Under the pieces are notes generated by a model. The model saw nothing but the letters and a program-made list of their open reading frames with translations. It made no database searches and was not told the DNA's origin. This document shows positions 1 through 5,154 of a DNA stretch of 7,293 nt, one piece after another. Position 1 is the first letter of the stretch; each line of letters begins with the position of its first letter. The translations under genes were made by a program, and so were the position numbers. This stretch comes from Helicobacteraceae bacterium (GTDB lineage: Bacteria; Campylobacterota; Campylobacteria; Campylobacterales; SZUA-545), in NCBI GenBank assembly GCA_003250175.1, contig QKHD01000196.1, positions 1-7,293 of the forward strand. The letters are read 5' to 3'.

Positions 1-1
1 C

Positions 2-298
2 GACAACCGTGAGGGCTTGCGAAAACGTGAGGCGTTTCAGGCCTATGCCACTATGGTCACCCTGCTGAAAGTCACCCGGTTTGAAAGCTACCGCGTACTC
101 AAGGGTACCTACACGGTAACCTTCCGCAATGCCAACCAGCGCATCACCGCCCTGTGGCGCAACGGCGATACGGCGCCCCACCATTTTGAAAAGGCCGCCC
201 GCATCCTCTCCATGACAGGCGAAACCGTTATGCCCCAAGACGGCACCATTACACTAAGCGACGCCGTCCATTACATTATCGAGGAAGACCATGGCTGA
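2..298 (+). CDS. C-terminal fragment, glycoside hydrolase (clan GH-A)-like protein, 5' end outside window
   Basis: This frame is open from the left edge, so only the last 98 residues are seen. The TTG at 17 is not needed as a start. The fragment begins with an alpha-helical stretch (KREAFQAYATMVTLL). A beta-rich part follows, with the pattern Y-x-V-x-F ... ALWRNGD, then a segment of the type 'x-D/M-x-G-E ... G-T-I-T-L-S-D-A-V-x-Y-I'. That order is what I associate with the C-terminal beta-sandwich that closes many GH5/GH39-type enzymes. The catalytic barrel would lie upstream and cannot be checked, so substrate and activity are unknown. The last 8 bp overlap waaF, which suggests one transcript with waaF and perhaps a role in cell-surface polysaccharide. 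No signal peptide or membrane segment is visible in this part. Coding is well supported; the family call is tentative. Confidence 0.5.
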   Translation, partial: DNREGLRKREAFQAYATMVTLLKVTRFESYRVLKGTYTVTFRNANQRITALWRNGDTAPHHFEKAARILSMTGETVMPQDGTITLSDAVHYIIEEDHG

Positions 299-1283
299 TA
301 AAATTCTCATCCGGATGCCCAACTGGCTGGGAGACGCCATCATGGCGACCCCGGCGATCGATACGATTCTCAAAGAGCGCCCCGGTGCCAAACTCTACAT
401 GCTGGCCTCCCAAAGCGTGTGCGAAATGTTCCGTGACGACGACCGATTCGAAGAGGTTTTGGTGGACATCTCCAAAAAACACTCCGTCCGGATCGAAGGC
501 ATCCGCGAACAGGCCAAGGTGATCAACGAACGTTACGGGGAGTTTGATCTCTGTTTTGTCCTCACCAACAGCACCAGCACCAGCTTCATGTGCCGCCTGA
601 TCAATACCAAAACCCGTGTAGGCGCCAAAAGCGGCCTGCGCAATCTGCTGCTGGGCACCTCCGTAACCATTGAAAAAGAGGCCCACCAGGCGGTGAAATA
701 CAACCAGATCGTTAACGGATTCTTTAAAACCGAGCACCCGACAGGCCCCACCTCCATCCGAATCAAGGAGAGCGTCCGGTTTGACCGCCCCACCATCGGG
801 ATCGCCCCCGGGGCAGCCTACGGCGGTGCCAAGCGCTGGGAAACCCATAAATTTGCGGAGGTCGCTCTCCGACTTTCCAAAAAGTACGATATTGTGATTT
901 TGGGAACGCCCGGGGAGATCCCCATTGCCCAGAAAATTGAAGAGGTGTTGGTCTTTAACGGGGTGAAAAATTATAAAAACCTGGTGGGGCAAACCTCCAT
1001 GGCGGAGCTCATGGCCCATATCCAGGCCCTTGGGCTCTTTATCTGTAACGACTCCGGACCGATGCACATTGCCGGCGCTCTGGGTGTGCCGACCGTGGCG
1101 ATCTTTGGCCCGACCAACTACCGCCAAACCTACCAGTGGGGCAACCCCGCCTACCGCTTGGTGCGCCACGAAATCGAGTGCGCCCCCTGTATGAAGCGCG
1201 AATGCCCCCTGGGCCACCACGACTGCATGAAAAAGGTCACCTCCCAAGAGGTTCTGGACGCCGCCGAATCCCTACTGCGCTAG
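291..1283 (+). CDS. waaF: ADP-heptose:LPS heptosyltransferase II
   Basis: Family GT9 glycosyltransferase that moves L-glycero-D-manno-heptose from ADP-heptose to the first heptose of the LPS inner core, at the cytoplasmic face of the inner membrane. The protein has 330 residues, a usual length. The N-terminal motif MPNWLGDAIMATPAI (residues 9-23) contains the conserved LGD aspartate (D15). APGAAYGGAKRW (172-183) and NDSGPMHIAGALGVP (253-267), followed by FGPT (272-275), are the ADP-heptose-binding signatures of the C-terminal Rossmann half. Near the C-terminus four cysteines (297, 300, 305, 312) form a C-x2-C-x4-C-x6-C pattern that I recall in other WaaF proteins. The ATG at 291 has GAGGA at 281-285 and overlaps the upstream stop by 8 bp, which implies translational coupling. 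WaaF rather than WaaC is chosen on the NWLGD and NDSGPMH context. The 3' end overlaps the convergent membrane-protein gene by 12 bp. Confidence 0.93.
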   Translation: MADKILIRMPNWLGDAIMATPAIDTILKERPGAKLYMLASQSVCEMFRDDDRFEEVLVDISKKHSVRIEGIREQAKVINERYGEFDLCFVLTNSTSTSFMCRLINTKTRVGAKSGLRNLLLGTSVTIEKEAHQAVKYNQIVNGFFKTEHPTGPTSIRIKESVRFDRPTIGIAPGAAYGGAKRWETHKFAEVALRLSKKYDIVILGTPGEIPIAQKIEEVLVFNGVKNYKNLVGQTSMAELMAHIQALGLFICNDSGPMHIAGALGVPTVAIFGPTNYRQTYQWGNPAYRLVRHEIECAPCMKRECPLGHHDCMKKVTSQEVLDAAESLLR

Positions 1284-2558
1284 GTTCATCATCGCCATGG
1301 GAGACGGGCGTTTTTCCTGTTTGAAGTAGTAGCGCCCCACGCCCAAAAGCAGCCAAAACCACCACCCGAAGGAGAGGGCCAGCAGCGCCCCTCCCACAAC
1401 GGTGGGAACCAACCCCCACCATCCTGCAAAAAGCCCCGATCCCCCAAGAAGATAGAGATAGAAGTGCATCCGGATATGTTTAGCCGGAATCATCTCCCGC
1501 ATGGTGGGAATATCAAAATGCCCCTTGGCATTGAGGTGAAACCAGACCAAAAAGGGGATGATCTTATAGAGCATGCCGCTGATCAGCCCCAGCACAAACC
1601 CATACCCCAGCACCATGCCGGCACTCTCCATCCCAAACGACCACTCGACCAGCCAGGAGACGTACCAAAGGCTTAGGGCCACGCCCAGACTTCCCATGGC
1701 CAGATACCAGAAAAAAAGTGTCGCATCCTTGCTGGCCCGTTTTCTTAGACGCAAACGGCGGATGGTAATCACCGCAAACCCGATATAAAGCAGCACCATG
1801 GGAAGCGCGGCCAACTTGGTGATGAGCGTCTGCTCCGGAAAGAGGCAACGCACCAACGTCACCAGAAGCAACGAGGCAAAAATCAAAGCCGTTCCCCAGG
1901 TGCGGCAAAAGCGCGGGTAGGCTTCGGCGACGTAAAACATCGGCACCACCTGAAAACTCACCCCTATGACCAGCAGGCCGATCCAGCCGAAAAAGATCCA
2001 GATCAGGTGCAACTGCCCCACGATCTCACGGTAATCACCGACTCCCGCATAATAAAGTGCCGCCAAAACCCCCAGCCCCACGGCAACTCCCAGGCTGGAT
2101 AGGGCGTAGACAAAGGCCCGGACGCTGTCGCTAAAGGGTCGAACCCTGCGTAGGTTCCCCAGGGCCAGAATCAGAAAATAGAGCACGCCGACGCCCAACA
2201 AAACCCCTCCGGAGGCCGTCGCTGCCATCATGCCGAAATAAAGTCCCGCTCCCAGCAGCAGCACGCCCACGGTATACAGCAGGTGAATCACGGCCCCGTG
2301 GCGTTTCGGATTGGGGATTACCGCCCCGGCAATGACCGGAAGCATCTGCATCATCGCCCCCGTCATCACCATCAAAAAGACACCGATAGTGAGCATATGC
2401 ACCGCCACGATCACCTCCGGAGCCAAACGGTGGTCGCCTCCGGAGAGCAGGGAAAAGAGCAGAGCCGCCATGATGCCAAAAAGGGGCGCGGAAATAAAAA
2501 ATCGGTACGGAACCCTAAAGGGGGGAGCCTGGTCCAGCGAAAGTCCGGCACCAAACAT
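1272..2558 (-). CDS. NnrS / heme-copper oxidase subunit I-like multi-pass membrane protein
   Basis: A 428-residue, very hydrophobic protein with about 12 predicted membrane spans and a positively charged loop near 266-278. H54 starts a pattern H-x4-G-x7-G-x6-P-x3-G (54-78), the spacing I recall for NnrS proteins (HEMLFG...). A second copy runs from H184 (LHLIWIFFGWIGLL...QVVP, to P206) and resembles the helix with H-x-H and G-x6-P in heme-copper-oxidase-I-like proteins. A third, partial copy ends at P335. The paired histidines of a true oxidase active site are missing, so oxygen reductase activity is unlikely. NnrS is known to protect against NO stress, and the hemerythrin and DUF2249 neighbours fit such a role; the exact function is inferred. 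The ATG at 2558 overlaps the DUF2249 stop (TAATG), with GGAG at 2566-2569 as ribosome binding site. It is the last gene of the operon. Confidence 0.65.
   Translation of the reverse strand: MFGAGLSLDQAPPFRVPYRFFISAPLFGIMAALLFSLLSGGDHRLAPEVIVAVHMLTIGVFLMVMTGAMMQMLPVIAGAVIPNPKRHGAVIHLLYTVGVLLLGAGLYFGMMAATASGGVLLGVGVLYFLILALGNLRRVRPFSDSVRAFVYALSSLGVAVGLGVLAALYYAGVGDYREIVGQLHLIWIFFGWIGLLVIGVSFQVVPMFYVAEAYPRFCRTWGTALIFASLLLVTLVRCLFPEQTLITKLAALPMVLLYIGFAVITIRRLRLRKRASKDATLFFWYLAMGSLGVALSLWYVSWLVEWSFGMESAGMVLGYGFVLGLISGMLYKIIPFLVWFHLNAKGHFDIPTMREMIPAKHIRMHFYLYLLGGSGLFAGWWGLVPTVVGGALLALSFGWWFWLLLGVGRYYFKQEKRPSPMAMMNLAQ
1293..1315 (+). terminator. Weak terminator-like hairpin after waaF
   Basis: CGCC (1293-1296) and GGCG (1307-1310) can pair, followed at once by five T residues (1311-1315), 10 bp after the waaF stop. 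The stem is only 4 bp with a 10-nt loop, so it is weak. It lies inside the 3' end of the convergent membrane-protein gene. Confidence 0.25.
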
Positions 2559-2812
2559 TACAATACTCCGACATTTTGCCGTGTACGCTCATCGTCGGCG
2601 CGGAAAATATAGACGAAAATATCCTCGCCATTCTCCCGGATACGGTAGTCAAAGCCGTTGTTTTTGAGAATGTTGAGCAGTACTTGGGGGCGCATCCGGT
2701 GGCGCATCTCCAGATAGATACCTGGACGGATATCTCCCAAATGCCGAAGAATCGTCTCCATGGGCTCCGGAGCGGGAAGTTCCCGGGTATCGACATGAAT
2801 AGCCGTAACCAT
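2558..2812 (-). CDS. DUF2249 domain protein
   Basis: A small soluble protein of 84 residues, the normal size for a stand-alone DUF2249 domain. Family landmarks are DTRELPAPEP (residues 8-17), a helix (METILRHLGDI), RPGIYLEMRHRMRP (29-42) and the NNGFDYRI strand (51-58). The fold is held to be related to TusA/SirA, but no cysteine is present, so TusA-type sulfur transfer by a thiol is excluded. These domains often occur next to or fused with hemerythrin domains and near denitrification genes; their biochemical role is not established to my knowledge. Here it sits between a hemerythrin and an NnrS-like protein and shares one base with each (TGATG upstream, TAATG downstream), so all three are probably made together. 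An AAGG-type ribosome binding site lies within the end of the hemerythrin gene. The last 14 or so residues (RADDERTRQNVGVL) form a polar tail beyond the domain. Confidence 0.82.
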   Translation of the reverse strand: MVTAIHVDTRELPAPEPMETILRHLGDIRPGIYLEMRHRMRPQVLLNILKNNGFDYRIRENGEDIFVYIFRADDERTRQNVGVL

Positions 2813-3246
2813 CAGATCGCCTTCATTCGCTCGACAATATCCACGTTTTCCGCAGCCAGCACGTTATCGGCCATGGTATAGAGGATCTGCTCCTCTTTCA
2901 TGTTGTGCTGCTGCACCAGGATCATGAAGGTTTCGGAAAGTCCCAAAAACTGCTCCGTATTCCCCTGCTTAAGAGCCTCTTCCATCCGGCCCATCAGGTG
3001 GCGCATCTGCTCATGCTCCATACGCATGACCTGGGTCGGCCCCATGCTCATGCCGGTCTTTTGCTCGATGGCGGGAAACATGATCTCCTCCTCCATGGCG
3101 AAGTGCTCCAGGAAGTCTTTTTTAAATGCCGCCAGGGCATCGGAGAGGGCATCGTGCTGGCCCGATTCCGCCAGGTTTTCCAGTTCGCTGAAGGTGGCAT
3201 CGCATCGTCGGTGGTCGGCTCGCATAAATTCGCTGATTGCTGACAT
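2812..3246 (-). CDS. Hemerythrin HHE-domain protein (diiron)
   Basis: A single-domain cytoplasmic hemerythrin of 144 residues, expected to form a four-helix bundle with a non-heme diiron site. The likely iron ligands can all be seen: H12 in helix 1 (RADHRRCD), H48 and E52 in helix 2 (EHFAMEE), H78 in helix 3 (MEHEQM) and H114 and E118 in helix 4 (QHNMKEE). Proteins of this type bind O2 or NO, or protect and repair iron-sulfur proteins; Campylobacter HerA/HerB and the RIC/YtfE proteins are known examples. Whether this one handles O2, NO or both cannot be decided from sequence. It is the first gene of a three-gene operon with a promoter and Fnr-type operator just upstream. The start at 3246 is supported by AGGA at 3253-3256 with a 6-nt spacer. 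There is no signal peptide. Confidence 0.9.
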   Translation of the reverse strand: MSAISEFMRADHRRCDATFSELENLAESGQHDALSDALAAFKKDFLEHFAMEEEIMFPAIEQKTGMSMGPTQVMRMEHEQMRHLMGRMEEALKQGNTEQFLGLSETFMILVQQHNMKEEQILYTMADNVLAAENVDIVERMKAI

Positions 3247-3252
3247 GGTTCA

Positions 3253-3256
3253 TCCT
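3253..3256 (-). promoter_or_regulatory. Ribosome binding site of the hemerythrin operon
   Basis: AGGA, read on the minus strand, lies 6 nt before the ATG at 3246 and follows a run of seven A residues. It fixes the start of the hemerythrin. If the promoter assignment is right, the leader is only about 16 nt long, leaving little room for other leader control. Confidence 0.7.
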
Positions 3257-3268
3257 TTTTTTATTCCC

Positions 3269-3274
3269 ATTATG
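3269..3274 (-). promoter_or_regulatory. Predicted -10 element of the hemerythrin operon
   Basis: CATAAT on the minus strand matches TATAAT at 5 of 6 positions. With this as -12 to -7, transcription would start near 3262, on an A. The Fnr-type palindrome is then separated from it by 22 bp and centred at exactly -41.5, where a class II Crp/Fnr activator replaces a good -35 box. No convincing -35 sequence is seen, as expected for an activator-dependent promoter. The start site is predicted, not measured. Confidence 0.6.
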
Positions 3275-3296
3275 GAACAATCTCTCCACCAAGTCA

Positions 3297-3310
3297 TTGA
3301 CCTCCGTCAA
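3297..3310. promoter_or_regulatory. Crp/Fnr-type operator TTGAC-CTCC-GTCAA
   Basis: A perfect 5+5 inverted repeat with a 4-bp spacer, in the form of the Fnr/Dnr/NnrR box (TTGAT-N4-ATCAA and relatives), but with C/G at the inner position. It lies in the 83-bp gap between the hemerythrin operon and the Crp/Fnr gene. For the hemerythrin promoter its centre (3303.5) is at -41.5. For the regulator it is centred about 26 bp before the start codon, too close to activate and better placed for autorepression. The neighbouring regulator carries the E-x2-S-R reading residues that in Fnr recognise TTGA half-sites, making it the natural ligand. Confidence 0.75.
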
Positions 3311-3317
3311 GAAAATT

Positions 3318-3323
3318 AAAAGG
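3318..3323 (+). promoter_or_regulatory. Ribosome binding site fixing the start of the Crp/Fnr regulator
   Basis: AAAAGG ends 6 nt before the ATG at 3330. The longer in-frame start at 3237 would add 31 residues reading across the operator and the facing promoter, and would overlap the hemerythrin gene, so the ATG at 3330 is preferred. Confidence 0.65.
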
Positions 3324-3329
3324 CTCCGT

Positions 3330-3962
3330 ATGAAACTCGACGCCATCTATTTCTTCTCCGCCCTCAGCCCTGAACAGCTTGAGCGGATCGCTACCATCAG
3401 CCTCAACAAGACCCTCCAGCCCGGTGAATTTCTCTTTTTTGAGGGGGACCAGCCCAAGTATCTGCACATGCTGCTGGAGGGGGTTGTGAAGGTCTACAAG
3501 AGCCTTCCGGACGGCAATGAGATCGTGATTCACAACTTCACCGCACCCACCATGGTGGCGGAGATGCCCTGTTTGGAACACATCCGCTACCCCGCCACGG
3601 CGGTGTGCGAGACCGTGTGCCAGGTCATGCTGATCGATTATGCCCGGTTTGAAAAGGAGTTTTTGGCGGACCCGGCCATCAGCTTTAACATCATCCGCTC
3701 CCTGACCAAAAAGATCAAAAACCTCGATGCGGCCTTTACGGCCCAGACCACCCTGAGTGCTTCCCAGCGTGTCGCACGCTTTATCCAGGAGCATCCGGAG
3801 ACCTTTTTACAGCTCAAAAATAAAAAGATTGCCGAGATTTTGAATATTACTCCGGAGACCCTGTCTCGGATTTTGAAAAAGTTAAAAGATGCGGGGGCAT
3901 TGGGGAGCGGGGGCGGAAAAACCGCCCGGATAGATGGGAGAAAACTGGCCGCCTTTTGCTAA
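3330..3962 (+). CDS. Crp/Fnr-family transcriptional regulator (candidate NnrR/Dnr/NssR-type)
   Basis: A DNA-binding regulator of 210 residues from the preferred ATG. Residues 6-120 form the cyclic-nucleotide-binding-like beta-barrel: the start YFFSALSPEQLERI, then LQPGEFLFFEGDQP (29-42) and LLEGVVKVYKSLPDG (48-62). The dimerisation helix follows (about 112-137), then the winged helix-turn-helix, with KKIAEILNITPETLSRILKK (165-184) as HTH. The recognition helix carries E176, S179 and R180, the E-x2-S-R triad by which Fnr reads TTGA. The N-terminal cysteines of Fnr are absent, as is a clear cAMP pocket, so it is neither a [4Fe-4S] O2 sensor nor a classical CRP. C93 and C97 lie in the barrel. 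NO-responsive Dnr/NnrR/NssR proteins share this layout, so an NO or redox role is a reasonable inference. It is divergent from the hemerythrin operon with one operator between them, and ends one base before the gmhA stop. Confidence 0.88.
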   Translation: MKLDAIYFFSALSPEQLERIATISLNKTLQPGEFLFFEGDQPKYLHMLLEGVVKVYKSLPDGNEIVIHNFTAPTMVAEMPCLEHIRYPATAVCETVCQVMLIDYARFEKEFLADPAISFNIIRSLTKKIKNLDAAFTAQTTLSASQRVARFIQEHPETFLQLKNKKIAEILNITPETLSRILKKLKDAGALGSGGGKTARIDGRKLAAFC

Positions 3963-3972
3963 TTAAAAGGCG
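3950..3972. terminator. Inverted repeat across two convergent stop codons, possible bidirectional terminator
   Basis: CGCCTTTT (3950-3957) and AAAAGGCG (3965-3972) can pair into an 8-bp stem with a 7-nt loop (GCTAATT). The regulator's TAA lies in the loop, and the gmhA stop codon spans the loop and the first stem base. The fold is the same in RNA from either strand, so it could stop both convergent transcripts. It lacks a strong U-run directly after the stem; on the minus strand a TTTT follows a few bases later. It may work weakly, or mainly limit read-through collision. Confidence 0.45.
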
Positions 3973-4526
3973 TCGTCGATTCCCTGGCAGATGGTATGGC
4001 CGATCAGGATGTGCATCTCCTGAATACGGGGAGTGTTATCGGAAGGGACGATCACATTGATGTCGGCCAAAGGCTTCATCTTCCCGCCGTCACGCCCTGT
4101 CATGGCGAGGCAGGTACACCCTTTTTCCTTCGCCTTTTCAAAGGCGAGCATAACGTTTTTGCTATTTCCGGAGGTGGAGATCCCGATCAAAAGATCCCCC
4201 GCATTGGCCAGACCCTCGACCTGACGGGCAAAGACCAGATCATAGCCGTAGTCGTTGCCGATGGCCGTAAGGGCCGACGTATCGGTAGTCAGCGCGATCC
4301 CCGGGAGGGAGAGGCGCTCGGTCTTGTAGCGGCCGGTGAGTTCCGCCGCAATGTGCTGGGCGTCCGCCGCACTGCCGCCGTTGCCGCAGAGCAGGATTTT
4401 GTTGCCCCGTTTCAGGGTGGCCACCGCCGCTTCGGTGGCTTCCATAATCACCGGCTGCATGTCGGCGATAACCTTTTGGATCGTTTCCAGATGCGAGCGC
4501 AGCTCGTTTTCAATCATTGTTTTCAT
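3963..4526 (-). CDS. gmhA: Sedoheptulose-7-phosphate isomerase (phosphoheptose isomerase)
   Basis: First enzyme of ADP-heptose synthesis: it turns sedoheptulose 7-phosphate into D-glycero-D-manno-heptose 7-phosphate in the cytoplasm. The 187 residues form a single SIS domain, the usual GmhA length. CGNGGSAADAQHIAAEL (47-63) and GISTSGNSKNV (115-125) are the phosphosugar-binding signatures. The zinc ligands and catalytic residues known from the E. coli enzyme (H61, E65, Q172, H180) are found at H58, E62, Q169 and H177, all with the same offset of three, so the active site is complete. The ATG at 4526 overlaps the YfaZ-like stop (TAATG), giving coupled translation; an internal ATG at 4517 (residue 4) is a less likely start. 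It is the last gene of the hldD-hldE-cytochrome-YfaZ-gmhA operon. Confidence 0.96.
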   Translation of the reverse strand: MKTMIENELRSHLETIQKVIADMQPVIMEATEAAVATLKRGNKILLCGNGGSAADAQHIAAELTGRYKTERLSLPGIALTTDTSALTAIGNDYGYDLVFARQVEGLANAGDLLIGISTSGNSKNVMLAFEKAKEKGCTCLAMTGRDGGKMKPLADINVIVPSDNTPRIQEMHILIGHTICQGIDDAF

Positions 4527-5146
4527 TAGAAATATATCTTCATCCCAACATAGAGTTTTTGATTCATTTCATAAACCTCATCGTTATCGAACTTGAACTC
4601 GATCCCGCGGTAACCCGCGTAAATCCAGCCCCCGTCGATCGGTTCGGCACTCAGCTCCAGGCGGTATTCGCGGTACTGCTCCATCTCGGTGTTGATGGAG
4701 AGCGAGCGCGGACCGTAGTTGGCCGTCAGGCCCAGAATGGTCTTGACCCGTAAAGGGAAAGTATACATGAATTTGGCCCGAACGCCCAGGGCGCCCACCT
4801 CATGGGAGTCATTTTTTCCATACGGATCGACCTTCTCGTCCAGCATACTGAATACCCCACGAAACCCGATTCCGAAACTCACACCCCGCAGGTCGGTCAG
4901 CCCCTCCTGCATCAGGGTTACGGTATAGAGCATGTGTCGGATGTCGTCCTTGTCGTAGGCATTGAGCATCCCGGCGCTAAAAAGGGTCTGGGAGTTACGG
5001 GACCAGGCGTTGATATTGGTGTATTCCACCTCCAGGTCTTCGTTGTTGATGTTGACATCAATCAGGTTGTTGCCCCGTGCCTGCAGCTGGGCAGTCATCC
5101 CAAGAATGAGTAGGAGAAAAAAAGTTCGTTTGATCAGTCGGTTCAT
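4526..5146 (-). CDS. YfaZ-family-like outer membrane beta-barrel protein
   Basis: A 206-residue exported protein. Residues 1-23 are a signal peptide (positive MNRLIKR, hydrophobic FFLLLILGMTAQ, likely cut after LQA). The rest alternates polar and hydrophobic residues in short strands (SFGIGFRGVF, GVRAKFMYTF, YREYRLELSA, GWIYAGYRGIEF) and ends in an aromatic residue (KLYVGMKIYF), the typical last strand of a barrel inserted by the BAM complex. Its length and strand layout fit the YfaZ family (PF07437), whose function is unknown. It lies between a cytochrome c gene and gmhA in the heptose operon, 8 bp after the cytochrome stop, with an AAGGA ribosome binding site overlapping that stop. A structural or envelope role linked to LPS is possible but unproven. 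The barrel call is firmer than the family name. Confidence 0.72.
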   Translation of the reverse strand: MNRLIKRTFFLLLILGMTAQLQARGNNLIDVNINNEDLEVEYTNINAWSRNSQTLFSAGMLNAYDKDDIRHMLYTVTLMQEGLTDLRGVSFGIGFRGVFSMLDEKVDPYGKNDSHEVGALGVRAKFMYTFPLRVKTILGLTANYGPRSLSINTEMEQYREYRLELSAEPIDGGWIYAGYRGIEFKFDNDEVYEMNQKLYVGMKIYF

Positions 5147-5154
5147 GATTATCC

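Noticed and set aside
276..1247. Long open frame of 323 codons antisense to waaF
   Set aside because: It is a mirror of the waaF codons in GC-rich DNA. The translation is rich in G, H, D and V with no recognisable domain, and waaF is unambiguous.
1272..2558. Membrane protein as a genuine terminal oxidase or NO reductase (NorB)
   Set aside because: The adjacent histidine pair and other ligands for the binuclear centre are absent, and no partner subunit gene is nearby.
3237..3329. N-terminal extension of the Crp/Fnr regulator by 31 residues
   Set aside because: It would run through the operator and the opposing promoter and overlap the hemerythrin start. AAAAGG before the ATG at 3330 and family length (about 210 residues) favour the shorter form.
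3911..3927. GC-rich hairpin GGGCGG-AAAAA-CCGCCC
   Set aside because: It lies within the regulator's coding end (a glycine-rich turn before the last strand), has no U-run on either side, and is explained by GGN and CCG codon use.
5052..5065. Second Fnr-like box (TTGAC-ATCA-ATCAG)
   Set aside because: It is imperfect, lies inside the YfaZ-like coding sequence and has no promoter context.
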